A DNA stretch of 33,545 nt from Bryobacter sp. (GTDB lineage Bacteria; Acidobacteriota; Terriglobia; Bryobacterales; Bryobacteraceae), in assembly GCA_022843605.1 (NCBI GenBank), contig JALHNI010000072.1, positions 1 through 33,545 of the forward strand, given 5' to 3'. This document shows, piece after piece, positions 16,188-23,879 of this stretch. The notes under the pieces were generated by a model, which did not search any database, had not been told where the DNA came from, and saw only the letters and a program-made list of their open reading frames with translations. The first letter of the stretch is position 1; each line of letters begins with the position of its first letter. Position numbers and translations under genes: made by a program.

Positions 16188-16895
16188 GTGTTGCTGATTG
16201 TGATGGCCCATTACGACGATGAAGTAATCGCGGCGAGCGCCCGGCTCGGTCCCCGCTGCCGCATCCTCCATGTCACAGACTCCGGCCCCCTGAATCCGAA
16301 GTACTTCTCCCGTGCCGGATTCTCCACCCGCGAGGCCTATGCCGCGCATCGCCGGCAGGAGATGCTCCGCGCCGTGGCCCTCGCTGGAGTCAAGGAAGAG
16401 CAGTGCGAAGTGCTTCCCGTGCCGGACCAGGAGGCGGCGCGCAACCTCCCCTACATCGCCGCAGAGATTGCCCGCCGCCTGGACGGCGTCCGCGCCGTGC
16501 TCACCCATGCCTACGAAGGCGGCCACCCCGATCACGATGCCTGCGCTCTGGCGTGTCAGGTCGCCGTTCCGGCAGCGATGCTCGAGGAGGCGCCCTTTTA
16601 TCACCTCGCCCATGGCAGCCGCGTGGCGGGAGAGTTCGCCATCGACGGGCCACCGGTTCGAACGCAGGCTTTGCGTCCGGAGGAACAGGCGCTCAAAGCC
16701 CAAATGTTTGCCGAATTCGTATCCCAGGGACACGTCTTCGAGCGCTTTCGGCTCGACCGGGAGCTGTCTCGGCGCGCGCTACAGTACAACTTCCTCGAGC
16801 CGCCCCATCCTGGCACCCTCTACTACGAAACCCGCGATCTCGGCTACACCTGGCCGCAATGGCGCGACCTCGCCCGCCAGTTTCTGAACTGCTAG
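16188..16895 (+). CDS. LmbE/PIG-L zinc deacetylase, candidate BshB
   Basis: 235 residues from GTG 16188. Members remove acetyl groups from GlcNAc-containing molecules, as BshB does on GlcNAc-malate. The zinc ligands fit: the motif AHYDDE (His 8, Asp 11) stands where AHPDDE is usual, and HPDHD (His 113, His 116) is intact. Only the conserved Pro is Tyr. The divergent position beside bshA makes it the best candidate for the deacetylase of the pathway, but the sequence departs from typical BshB1 and could serve another amino sugar. No Shine-Dalgarno is seen before the GTG; a GTG or ATG at residues 5-6 would remove the first beta-strand. Downstream is a small secreted protein. Confidence 0.82.
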   Translation: MLLIVMAHYDDEVIAASARLGPRCRILHVTDSGPLNPKYFSRAGFSTREAYAAHRRQEMLRAVALAGVKEEQCEVLPVPDQEAARNLPYIAAEIARRLDGVRAVLTHAYEGGHPDHDACALACQVAVPAAMLEEAPFYHLAHGSRVAGEFAIDGPPVRTQALRPEEQALKAQMFAEFVSQGHVFERFRLDRELSRRALQYNFLEPPHPGTLYYETRDLGYTWPQWRDLARQFLNC

Positions 16896-16906
16896 ACTAC
16901 GGGCGT

Positions 16907-17386
16907 ATGCGTATCACCAGATCCTTATGCCTACTCGCCTTGGCGAGCATGACCGTTTGGGCGGCGGACAAGCCCAGCTTCGCCGGCACCTGGGAAATGA
17001 ACAAGGGCGCCAGCGACTTCGGCCAGATGGCACCGCAAATGGTGCCGGATAAGCTCACCCAGAAGATCACGCAGAGGGGCGAGGCTGAACTGCGCGTAGA
17101 ATCCACCACCACCGGCGCTCGCGGTACCGCGTCCACCGACATGAAGTACAAGCTCGATGGCAGCGAGAGCACCAACAAGAACCAGATGGGCGAAGTAAAG
17201 AGCATCGCCAAGTGGGATGGCAATCAGATCTCTGTGTCATCCAAGCGCGAAGTGCAGGGAATGTCGATCACCCTTGCCGAAAGGTGGGAAGTGTCCACCG
17301 ACGGCAAAACGATGACCGTGAAGCGGACCATGAGCGGTACCCCCATGGGCGACATCGTCACCAAAGTCGTCTTCGACAAGCAGTAG
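16907..17386 (+). CDS. Small secreted protein, lipocalin-like beta fold suspected
   Basis: 159 residues from ATG 16907; a longer open frame from 16403 lies antisense-like inside the deacetylase gene and is not real. Residues 1-20 form a signal peptide (MRITRSLCLLALASMTVWAA). SFAGTWEMNKGASDFG opens the mature protein, the 'GtW.lN...S.fg' start seen in many acidobacterial secreted proteins of unknown role. The body alternates short strands (LTQKITQRGEAELRVES, SIAKWDGNQISVSSKRE, WEVSTDGKTMTVKRTM). No enzyme motif is visible. It starts 11 bases after the deacetylase stop, so co-transcription is likely. Its stop directly abuts the convergent permease stop. Confidence 0.8.
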   Translation: MRITRSLCLLALASMTVWAADKPSFAGTWEMNKGASDFGQMAPQMVPDKLTQKITQRGEAELRVESTTTGARGTASTDMKYKLDGSESTNKNQMGEVKSIAKWDGNQISVSSKREVQGMSITLAERWEVSTDGKTMTVKRTMSGTPMGDIVTKVVFDKQ

Positions 17387-18319
17387 TTAGGTCATCTTGC
17401 GCTTGCGCAACTCATCCACGCTCACCGCCAGGATGATCACCGCGCCGATCGTCGCTTGCTGTACGAAAGGCTGAATGCCCAGCAGGTCACAGCCGTTCGA
17501 GAGCAGTCCCATAATGAAGGCACCGATCAGGGTGCCCACCACCGTACCTTCGCCGCCACGCAGACTGCCCCCGCCAATCACCACCGCGGCGATCGCCGGC
17601 AGCTCGTAGCCTTGGCCGGCTGTGGGTTGGCCCGTCATCAAACGCGAGCTCTCAATCATGCCGGCCAAGCCCGTCAACATGCCGCAGATTCCGTAGATCA
17701 CCGTCGTGTGAAACTTTACCGGGATACCTGCATAGAATGCGGCGTCTGGATTGCTGCCGATGGCAAAGGCATACCGCCCAAGCTTGGTGTGCTCGAGAAT
17801 CACATGCACGATCAACGCGATCGCCAGAAGAATCAACAGAACGAACGGTACTCCCAGCACTGAACCTTCACCCAGAAACGAAAAAGCCTTGGGTACGTTC
17901 TGTACCGGCATGCCGTTGGTCAGAATCAGCGCCATGCCGCGAATGATCAGCAATGTGCCCAGCGTCACGATGAACGGATTAATCCGCAGCCGCGTCGTCA
18001 GGGCGCCGTTTAATAGCCCCGCCAGGCAGCCGACAACGACCCCCACCGCGATTCCCGCCGGCACCGGCCAACCCGACGTCATGGCCATCGTTCCCATACA
18101 GCCGGCTAAAGCCAGAATTGAGCCAACCGAAAGGTCAATCCCCCCAGTGATGATCACCATCGTCATGCCCAGCGCCATGATGTTGATTACCGCTGTCTGC
18201 CGCACCACGCTCGAAAGGTTTGTCGGAGTAAAGAAATTGGGCGTGGCAATAATCAGCCCCACGAACAACGTGATGAGGGTAAGAAAGGGCAGCAGCCGCT
18301 GCCAAACCGAACTTCGCAT
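17387..18319 (-). CDS. rbsC: Ribose-type sugar ABC transporter permease
   Basis: 310 residues, with a number of hydrophobic spans consistent with the RbsC/BPD_transp_2 family. Sugar is moved across the inner membrane by a dimer of this subunit. Signature segments are INIMALGMTMVIITGGIDLSVGSILALAG (conserved loop contacting the ATPase region) and YAFAIGSNPDAAFYAGIPV, with GGSLRGGEGTVVGTLIGAFIMGLLSNG near the end. Start ATG 18319 shares one base with the rbsA stop (TAATG), so translation is coupled. The substrate-binding protein (RbsB) is absent from the window, so the sugar is unknown; the name reflects family only. Confidence 0.92.
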   Translation of the reverse strand: MRSSVWQRLLPFLTLITLFVGLIIATPNFFTPTNLSSVVRQTAVINIMALGMTMVIITGGIDLSVGSILALAGCMGTMAMTSGWPVPAGIAVGVVVGCLAGLLNGALTTRLRINPFIVTLGTLLIIRGMALILTNGMPVQNVPKAFSFLGEGSVLGVPFVLLILLAIALIVHVILEHTKLGRYAFAIGSNPDAAFYAGIPVKFHTTVIYGICGMLTGLAGMIESSRLMTGQPTAGQGYELPAIAAVVIGGGSLRGGEGTVVGTLIGAFIMGLLSNGCDLLGIQPFVQQATIGAVIILAVSVDELRKRKMT

Positions 18320-19803
18320 TAGTGCACACTCTCTTTATAGGCTGCCAGGTGCATAATCGCTTCCTGACTGCAGCCACCGGGCAATTCACCGGTGAGTTGG
18401 CCTTGCCGCATCACGAGGATGCGGTCAGCCACGTAAATCAACTCGGGCAATTCGGAACTCACCATCAGAATCGCCGCGCCTTGCTTCGCCAGATCTTCCA
18501 TCAGCGCAAAGACCTCAGCCTTCGCCCCGACATCGATTCCGCGGGTCGGCTCATCGAATAGGAAGATGCTGGCCTCGCGCGCCAGCCATTTGGCAATGGC
18601 GATCTTCTGCTGATTGCCCCCGGAAAGTCTGCCCACCAACTGCTGGGAGTTCGCCGCCTTCACCCGCAGGCGCGCCATGAAGTTGGCCTCCACCGCCTGC
18701 TCAGCCGACCGGCTCAGGATCCCATAGCGGCTCACCCGATCCAGGCTGGCCAGTGTAATGTTCTTGCCGATTGGCAGGCCCAGGGCCAAACCTGTCTTTT
18801 GCCGGTCTTCGGTGATGTAGGCAATTCCCGCCGCCACAGCCTCGCGCGGCGATTCGATCCTCCGCACCTTGCCATCCACCTCGATCGTACCCGCGTCGAT
18901 CGAGTCGATGCCGAAGATCGCCCGGCAAAGCTCGGTCCTTCCGGCCCCGATCAGGCCGCCGATGCCAAGGATCTCGCCCGCATGGACTTCCAGGTTGATG
19001 TTCTTCAACAACGGCGCGCGCGATAGGTCCTGCACCTTCAAGCGAACCTTGCCTCGCTCAATCTTCTCCCGCTGGTACACCGCGCTCACCTCACGGCCCA
19101 CCATGTGCTTGATCAACTGATCCATGGTGAGGTCCGCCAAGGCGCTAGTGTGGACCGTCTGCCCGTCACGCAGCACCGTCACGTGGTCGCCGATCGTCCG
19201 CAACTCTTCCAATCGATGGGTGATGTAGATCACGCCGACGCCTCGCGTCTTCAACTGGGCCACGATCCGGAAGACCTCGCGCGTCTCGCTCTCCGATAGC
19301 GACGAAGTCGGCTCATCGAAGATCAACAAACTTGAACCGTGCCGGATCGCCCGGCAGATCTCCACCATCTGCTTGCCCGCCGGGCTAAGTTCCGCCACCT
19401 TCATGTCGGCCCGCAGGGGGAATCCGTACTGCTCAATGAGATGGCGGGCTTCCTGCATCAAGCGCTTCCGCGGAACAAACCCATATTGCGCGTTTTCCCG
19501 GCCCAGGAAAATGTTTTCCGCGACGGTCAAATGCGGGGCCAGCAGACTCTCCTGGTGCACCATCGAGATCCCCGCCTCGGCAGCATCGCGCGGGCTGCGG
19601 AAGGTAGCCGGTTGCCCCCGCCACAGCATCTGCCCCTCGTCGGCGGTCTGCATCCCGGCGACAATCTTCATCATGGTGGACTTGCCGGCGCCATTCTCGC
19701 CCATCAGCAGATGAACCTCACCCGCCTGCACCTTCAGTGTGCCCTGACGCAGCGCCGTCACGCCCCCAAACCGCTTCTGGATTCCTTCAAGTTGCAACAG
19801 CAT
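18319..19803 (-). CDS. rbsA: Ribose-type sugar ABC transporter ATP-binding protein (two ATPase domains)
   Basis: 494 residues, two fused ABC ATPase domains as in RbsA/MglA. The first has Walker A GENGAGKST (35-43), a Q-loop region, signature LSPAGKQMVEICRAI and Walker B SLLIFDEPTSSLS. The second has the family's degenerate Walker A (GLIGAGRTE), LSGGNQQKIAIAKWL and FLFDEPTRGIDVGA. It powers uptake of a monosaccharide through RbsC. A strong ribosome site (CGGAGG, 19810-19815) lies 6 bases before ATG 19803. The gene starts 26 bases after the MFS exporter stop on the same strand, so it may be read through from the mazG-led operon or have its own promoter inside the MFS gene. Confidence 0.95.
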   Translation of the reverse strand: MLLQLEGIQKRFGGVTALRQGTLKVQAGEVHLLMGENGAGKSTMMKIVAGMQTADEGQMLWRGQPATFRSPRDAAEAGISMVHQESLLAPHLTVAENIFLGRENAQYGFVPRKRLMQEARHLIEQYGFPLRADMKVAELSPAGKQMVEICRAIRHGSSLLIFDEPTSSLSESETREVFRIVAQLKTRGVGVIYITHRLEELRTIGDHVTVLRDGQTVHTSALADLTMDQLIKHMVGREVSAVYQREKIERGKVRLKVQDLSRAPLLKNINLEVHAGEILGIGGLIGAGRTELCRAIFGIDSIDAGTIEVDGKVRRIESPREAVAAGIAYITEDRQKTGLALGLPIGKNITLASLDRVSRYGILSRSAEQAVEANFMARLRVKAANSQQLVGRLSGGNQQKIAIAKWLAREASIFLFDEPTRGIDVGAKAEVFALMEDLAKQGAAILMVSSELPELIYVADRILVMRQGQLTGELPGGCSQEAIMHLAAYKESVH

Positions 19804-19829
19804 GCGAAGCCTCCGAGTGTATCAGCCGT

Positions 19830-21119
19830 CTATGCGGGCTCGCCACGAATCTCCAGATCATTAGGCTCTCCTGGCTCAATCGGAGGCTCGGGTAGCCGGC
19901 CACGCAGATCCGCCCACACCCAAGCCACCGCCGTCAGCAGGGCCATACCGCCCGCCCACAGCCCGATAGTCCGCGGGCTCATCTGGAGGGAAGCCACGCC
20001 GGCCACCATCATCGAGACCATCATCATTGACCAGATCACCGTCTCCATCGCCGAAAACACCCGGCCGCGAAACTCATCCTTCACGTGCCTTAGAACCTGT
20101 GCATTGTTCAGGATGCTCGCCACCGCCGAGCCGCTCCTGGACAAGCCTATAAACAGCAGCGCCGCCCAGAACGAAGCCATCTGGGAGAACGCCATGTAGA
20201 AAAGTCCATGCCCGACAAAGCAAAGCGCCACCACCTTCTTGTACTGGGCGAAGTCCAACCGGTTGCCCAGCCAGTGCGCAAAGATGCCGCCGCCCACCAG
20301 GCCCACCGCCGCCGATCCCCACAAAATCCCGATCCCCGTCGCCCCTCGATGAAAGACACGTTCGCCAAAGAGGCTGAACAGAATCTGGGCCGCCCCGCCG
20401 CCGATCGCCCAACCCATTCCCGTCAAGAGAATCGCCAGAATCAGGGGCTGGCTCCGAATGTACTTCAAGCCGTTCTTGTAGTCTTCCCACGGATGCGGCC
20501 GCGTCGTCTCATCCGCTGGTCTGAGTGCGCGGAAGTGCCCGAGCGGCGACCGCAAGTGGGAGATACACCAGGCCGAGAACAGGAATGACATGGCGTTCAA
20601 AAAGAACGCAATCGTATAGCCCAAGCCATCCACGCTCAGTCCCCCCAGGAATGCTCCCACCGCGGTGTTCAGCCACTGAGTGGTCAATGTCACCGAGTTC
20701 GCCATGTGCAGTTCTTCCTTGCTGGCAATCGTCGGGAGAATCGCCGCACGACCGCTCGTGAAAAACGGCGATGCGAACATCAGGCAGGCGCTGAGTAGGT
20801 ACAACAGCAAGGGGCTGCTTTGGCCTTCGCAAAAAATGAACAGCATGCCGACAATGGCGCGGGCCAGATCACTGGCGATCATCACCCGTTTCCGATCCCA
20901 GCGGTCCAAAAGGACGCCGGAGAGCGGTCCCGCCACCAACATCGGCATGCCGCGGGCGATCAGGGCGGTCGCCAGCACCAAACCGGCATCGCGATAGTGC
21001 ATCGCCAGGCTAAAGACGGCGAGATTGTTGAAATGGTCACCCACCTCGCTCACCACCTGTCCCAACCAGGTATAGCGGTAGTTGCGGTTGTTCTTTAGTA
21101 AACCTGCAAAGCCGGTCAA
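19830..21119 (-). CDS. MFS transporter (MFS_3 / enterobactin-exporter-like)
   Basis: 429 residues from TTG 21119; the frame continues upstream to 21371 but there overlaps the EamA gene. The TTG overlaps the EamA stop (TTGA 21116-21119) and is preceded by GGAG 8 bases upstream. The protein begins with a cytoplasmic segment (LLKNNRNYRYTWLGQVVSEVGDHF) typical of the MFS_3 group, then about 12 hydrophobic spans, with the intracellular loop GVLLDRWDRKRVM (the D-R-x-x-R/K-R motif). It ends with a proline-rich tail. Such proteins export small molecules or drugs; the substrate is unknown. Its position in the racemase operon suggests export of a product or inhibitor made there. Confidence 0.9.
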   Translation of the reverse strand: MTGFAGLLKNNRNYRYTWLGQVVSEVGDHFNNLAVFSLAMHYRDAGLVLATALIARGMPMLVAGPLSGVLLDRWDRKRVMIASDLARAIVGMLFIFCEGQSSPLLLYLLSACLMFASPFFTSGRAAILPTIASKEELHMANSVTLTTQWLNTAVGAFLGGLSVDGLGYTIAFFLNAMSFLFSAWCISHLRSPLGHFRALRPADETTRPHPWEDYKNGLKYIRSQPLILAILLTGMGWAIGGGAAQILFSLFGERVFHRGATGIGILWGSAAVGLVGGGIFAHWLGNRLDFAQYKKVVALCFVGHGLFYMAFSQMASFWAALLFIGLSRSGSAVASILNNAQVLRHVKDEFRGRVFSAMETVIWSMMMVSMMVAGVASLQMSPRTIGLWAGGMALLTAVAWVWADLRGRLPEPPIEPGEPNDLEIRGEPA

Positions 21120-22030
21120 CGCCCGCGCTCCACCAATACAACACCCGCCAACACCAATGCCGCCGAACCGATCACCACCACCGTCAGCGACTCGCCCAGC
21201 AACAGCCAGCCCAGAAGACTCGCCAAAATCGGCTGCGTATAGGAGAACGCCGCCACTCGCGAAGCCGGTACCCAAGCCAGCGCGTAGTAGAAGATCAGGT
21301 ACGCCAGCACCGACGAGAAAGCGGCCATGTAAAAGATTCCCGCCCACACGGTCCACGGCAACTGTCCCCAAGCCAAATCACGGCCAGTAAACCAGACAAC
21401 CGGAATCATAGCCACACCGCTCAGCATGTACGCGAAGCCCGTCATCGTGAACGTGCCCAGTCGCTGAGTGTAGTCCTTGCCGAACACGGAGAATCCGGCA
21501 AAAAGCACCGTACTCAGATAGATGAAAATGTCACCCCGTGTGGTGGCCCCAGCCTCGCCGCCCTTGGACAACTGCAACAGTCCGACGCCCGCAAACGCGA
21601 CCGCGAGACCGGTCAGCTTCTTCGAGTTCAGGCCTTCCTGACCGCGCACCGCCGCCAGCAGCAACACCTGGACCGGTGCCAAAGCCGCGATAATTGCCGC
21701 ATGCGCCACGCTGGTCTGCCCCATACCCATCACGAAGAAGATCTGGTTCAAGGCGACGCCGCACAGGCCCAGAATCAACATGGCCGGCAGGTCCGCCCGG
21801 CGCCAACGGCCCTCGCCTTTCAGGAGAAATACGGGTAGGACACACAGTCCCGCCACCACGGTCCTGACAGCCGCGAGGGTCAACAGTGGTAGATGGTGCG
21901 AAACGGACTTCGCCACAATGTAGTTCAACGCCCAGATGAAGGTCATCAGGCCGATCAGCAGGTACAGTTTGGTTCGGCTCGGGCGATGGACCGCCACATC
22001 GACGGCGGGCAAGGAAAGGACTGCACTCAA
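21116..22030 (-). CDS. EamA/DMT-superfamily transporter
   Basis: 304 residues in two repeats of about five membrane spans each, the RhaT/YdcZ-like drug/metabolite transporter plan. The first repeat begins KLYLLIGLMTFIWALNYIVAKSVS. The second follows a loop near 150 (GATTRGDIFIYLSTVLFAGFSVFGK). EamA members export amino acids and related metabolites. Start is TTG 22030, overlapping the racemase stop (TTGA), with AGGAGG about 10 bases upstream. Lying directly behind a predicted N-acylamino-acid racemase makes amino-acid or N-acyl-amino-acid transport the first hypothesis, but substrate cannot be read from sequence. Confidence 0.9.
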   Translation of the reverse strand: MSAVLSLPAVDVAVHRPSRTKLYLLIGLMTFIWALNYIVAKSVSHHLPLLTLAAVRTVVAGLCVLPVFLLKGEGRWRRADLPAMLILGLCGVALNQIFFVMGMGQTSVAHAAIIAALAPVQVLLLAAVRGQEGLNSKKLTGLAVAFAGVGLLQLSKGGEAGATTRGDIFIYLSTVLFAGFSVFGKDYTQRLGTFTMTGFAYMLSGVAMIPVVWFTGRDLAWGQLPWTVWAGIFYMAAFSSVLAYLIFYYALAWVPASRVAAFSYTQPILASLLGWLLLGESLTVVVIGSAALVLAGVVLVERGR

Positions 22031-23142
22031 CTGAGCACTTCCTCCTGCACCTGTACGCTCTTCAGGAAGTCATGGTCGATCTCGTACCCGAAGCCCGGGT
22101 TGTCGTTGATCGCGATCGTCCCTCGCGGCGAGACGGTTACCCAAGGGTCGATGATGTCGCGCTTCCAATACCTCTCGCTCGCCGAGACGTCGCCCGGCAA
22201 AACGAAATTGGGCAGCGTAGAAAGCGCGATGTTGTGCGCGCGGCCAATGCCGGACTCCAACATCCCACCGCACCACACTGGAACCTGATACTGCTGGCAA
22301 ACGTCATGGACGCGCTTGGCTTCGCCAAAGCCACCGACGCGGCCCAACTTGATGTTGATGATGCCGCAGGCCCGCATCTCAATCGCCTGCTTGGCATGGT
22401 GCGCCGAGCGGATACACTCATCCAGGCAAATGGGGGTCTTCAACTTCGCCTGAAGCGGCACATGATCGATGATCTCGTCGTGCGCCAGCGGCTGCTCGAT
22501 CATCATCAGGTAGAACTCATCCAGCGCCTGCAGACGGTCAATGTCGGCCAGGGTATACGCCGAATTCGCATCTGCCATCAGGGCAATCTGCGGGAACGCC
22601 TTGCGCACCTCACGGATCACGTCCACGTCCCAACCCGGCGCGATCTTCATCTTGATCCGCTGATAGCCGGCATTCACCTCGGTCTCAATCTTCTGGAGTA
22701 ACTGGGGCACCGTATCTTGAATGCCGATCGAGACGCCACACGGAATCTCGCGTCGCGCTCCCCCGCCAATCGACTGATAGAGCGGCAATCCTTTCATCCG
22801 CGCCTCAAGATCCCAAACGGCCGCCTCCACGCCGCCGCGCGCCATATTGTGCCCGCGGATATGGGCTGTGCGCGCATTGACGTCGTCGGCAGATTCCAGC
22901 GTATGCCCGAGTAAGCGCGGTGCGACATAGTGTTTGCCAATCAGCCAGGCGGCATCCACCCACTCCTCGTTATAGAAAGGGTTCTCGCCGCACGTCATCT
23001 CGCCCCAGCCGGAGACGCCGTCGGCTTGCACCTCCACCAATACGATAGAGCGCGAGTAAGTGCGCCCGAAACTCGTCTGGAAAAAGTGCACCAGCGGCAT
23101 TTCGATCCGCCGCAAAACAATCCGGTCTAGTTTGATTCCCAT
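22027..23142 (-). CDS. Enolase-superfamily N-succinylamino-acid racemase / o-succinylbenzoate synthase
   Basis: 371 residues. The fold's residues are all in place: K164 and K166 (RIKMK), D191 (MADANS), E216 (MMIEQPL), D241 (CLDE) and K265 (NIKLGRVGGF). Metal ligands and the two lysines sit within 2 positions of those known in Amycolatopsis NSAR. The family does either o-succinylbenzoate synthesis (menaquinone pathway) or racemisation of N-succinylamino acids, often both. The neighbouring GNAT gene, and the absence of other men genes, favours NSAR. ATG 23142 has AGGA 4 bases upstream and overlaps the GNAT gene by 16 bases. If it were MenC, a gene such as menD or menF would be expected near it, but none is seen. 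No gene symbol is given because the two activities cannot be told apart here. Confidence 0.92.
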   Translation of the reverse strand: MGIKLDRIVLRRIEMPLVHFFQTSFGRTYSRSIVLVEVQADGVSGWGEMTCGENPFYNEEWVDAAWLIGKHYVAPRLLGHTLESADDVNARTAHIRGHNMARGGVEAAVWDLEARMKGLPLYQSIGGGARREIPCGVSIGIQDTVPQLLQKIETEVNAGYQRIKMKIAPGWDVDVIREVRKAFPQIALMADANSAYTLADIDRLQALDEFYLMMIEQPLAHDEIIDHVPLQAKLKTPICLDECIRSAHHAKQAIEMRACGIINIKLGRVGGFGEAKRVHDVCQQYQVPVWCGGMLESGIGRAHNIALSTLPNFVLPGDVSASERYWKRDIIDPWVTVSPRGTIAINDNPGFGYEIDHDFLKSVQVQEEVLS

Positions 23143-23879
23143 GGTCCTAGTAAGTAAGTTCCCTTTTCGGGGGTTGATTCGACACCGATGACCGCCAAGC
23201 CCTCGCGAAAGTAACGCGTAAAGGCTGCGCCGGCCTCGGCCTGAATAACGCGCGCCTTTTCCGGGTCGCGCACCTTAATCTCGGCGATATCGGTCGGAAT
23301 TGTAATTCGCGCCTCAATCGGCCCGCGTGGATAAGTGCCGCCCGCACCGATAGCCCGTGCCCGCTCACCGGCGATATGCCATTCCGCGATGCACCGGTCC
23401 GTCGGCAAGCCGCCGTGTAACTGGCTCGAGGTGGTGCCGTATTGGTTATAGACAAAACGTCGCACCACCGCACCAAGCCGTTCCACATTGAAGAAGGCGT
23501 TCTTAAGCTCGAGAGGGTCGAACGTCCATTCAATGAGGTCGAACCCCTGCGCTAACGCATCCTCGCGTTGTGCTAACTTAAGGCGCCGTCCCAGCCCATG
23601 GTTACGGTAATCCTTCAGCACCCCGAGCATATGGCTGTGGATATAGGCCTTGCCTCCCGGCTTTACGCCAGGAATGGCGAGCAGAAACGCCACCATCTTT
23701 TGCCGGTCAAACGCGCCCAACACCTGGCCACCAATCTTCGTGGCGACCACAAACAGCCGCACCGGCAACAAGTCGATGTCCTCGAAGCCCCAGATGGTCT
23801 TCTGCAACTGCACCGCGTCGCGCAACTCACTCTGCTCCGTTAGCGTTCGGATTTCAAGGCGATCTTCGCTTCCTGCCAC
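23127..23879 (-). CDS. GNAT N-acyltransferase (COG3375-like), candidate D-amino-acid N-succinyltransferase
   Basis: 250 residues from GTG 23879, with GGAG shortly upstream; the first 40 bases overlap the end of mazG. GNAT features are in the N-terminal half: hydrophobic strand KMVAFLLAIPGV, then YIHSHMLGVLKDYRNHGLGRRLKLAQRE, where the R/Q-x-x-G-x-G/A acyl-CoA-binding turn appears as RNHGLGRR. The C-terminal half (WTFDPLELKNAFFNVERLGAVVRRF) is typical of COG3375 proteins. In Geobacillus kaustophilus a succinyl-CoA:D-amino-acid N-succinyltransferase of this superfamily is encoded next to NSAR. Pairing here with an NSAR/OSBS gene, overlapping by 16 bases, supports the same role; direct activity is untested. 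Confidence 0.85.
   Translation of the reverse strand: MAGSEDRLEIRTLTEQSELRDAVQLQKTIWGFEDIDLLPVRLFVVATKIGGQVLGAFDRQKMVAFLLAIPGVKPGGKAYIHSHMLGVLKDYRNHGLGRRLKLAQREDALAQGFDLIEWTFDPLELKNAFFNVERLGAVVRRFVYNQYGTTSSQLHGGLPTDRCIAEWHIAGERARAIGAGGTYPRGPIEARITIPTDIAEIKVRDPEKARVIQAEAGAAFTRYFREGLAVIGVESTPEKGTYLLGPWESN

Noticed and set aside
19339..20199. 286-codon open frame on the plus strand
   Set aside because: It lies antisense across rbsA and the MFS gene; the translation is rich in His, Arg and Pro without any family pattern, while the minus-strand proteins are clear.
22072..22701. 209-codon open frame antisense to the racemase
   Set aside because: Low-complexity His/Arg/Asp translation; the racemase on the other strand has all active-site residues.
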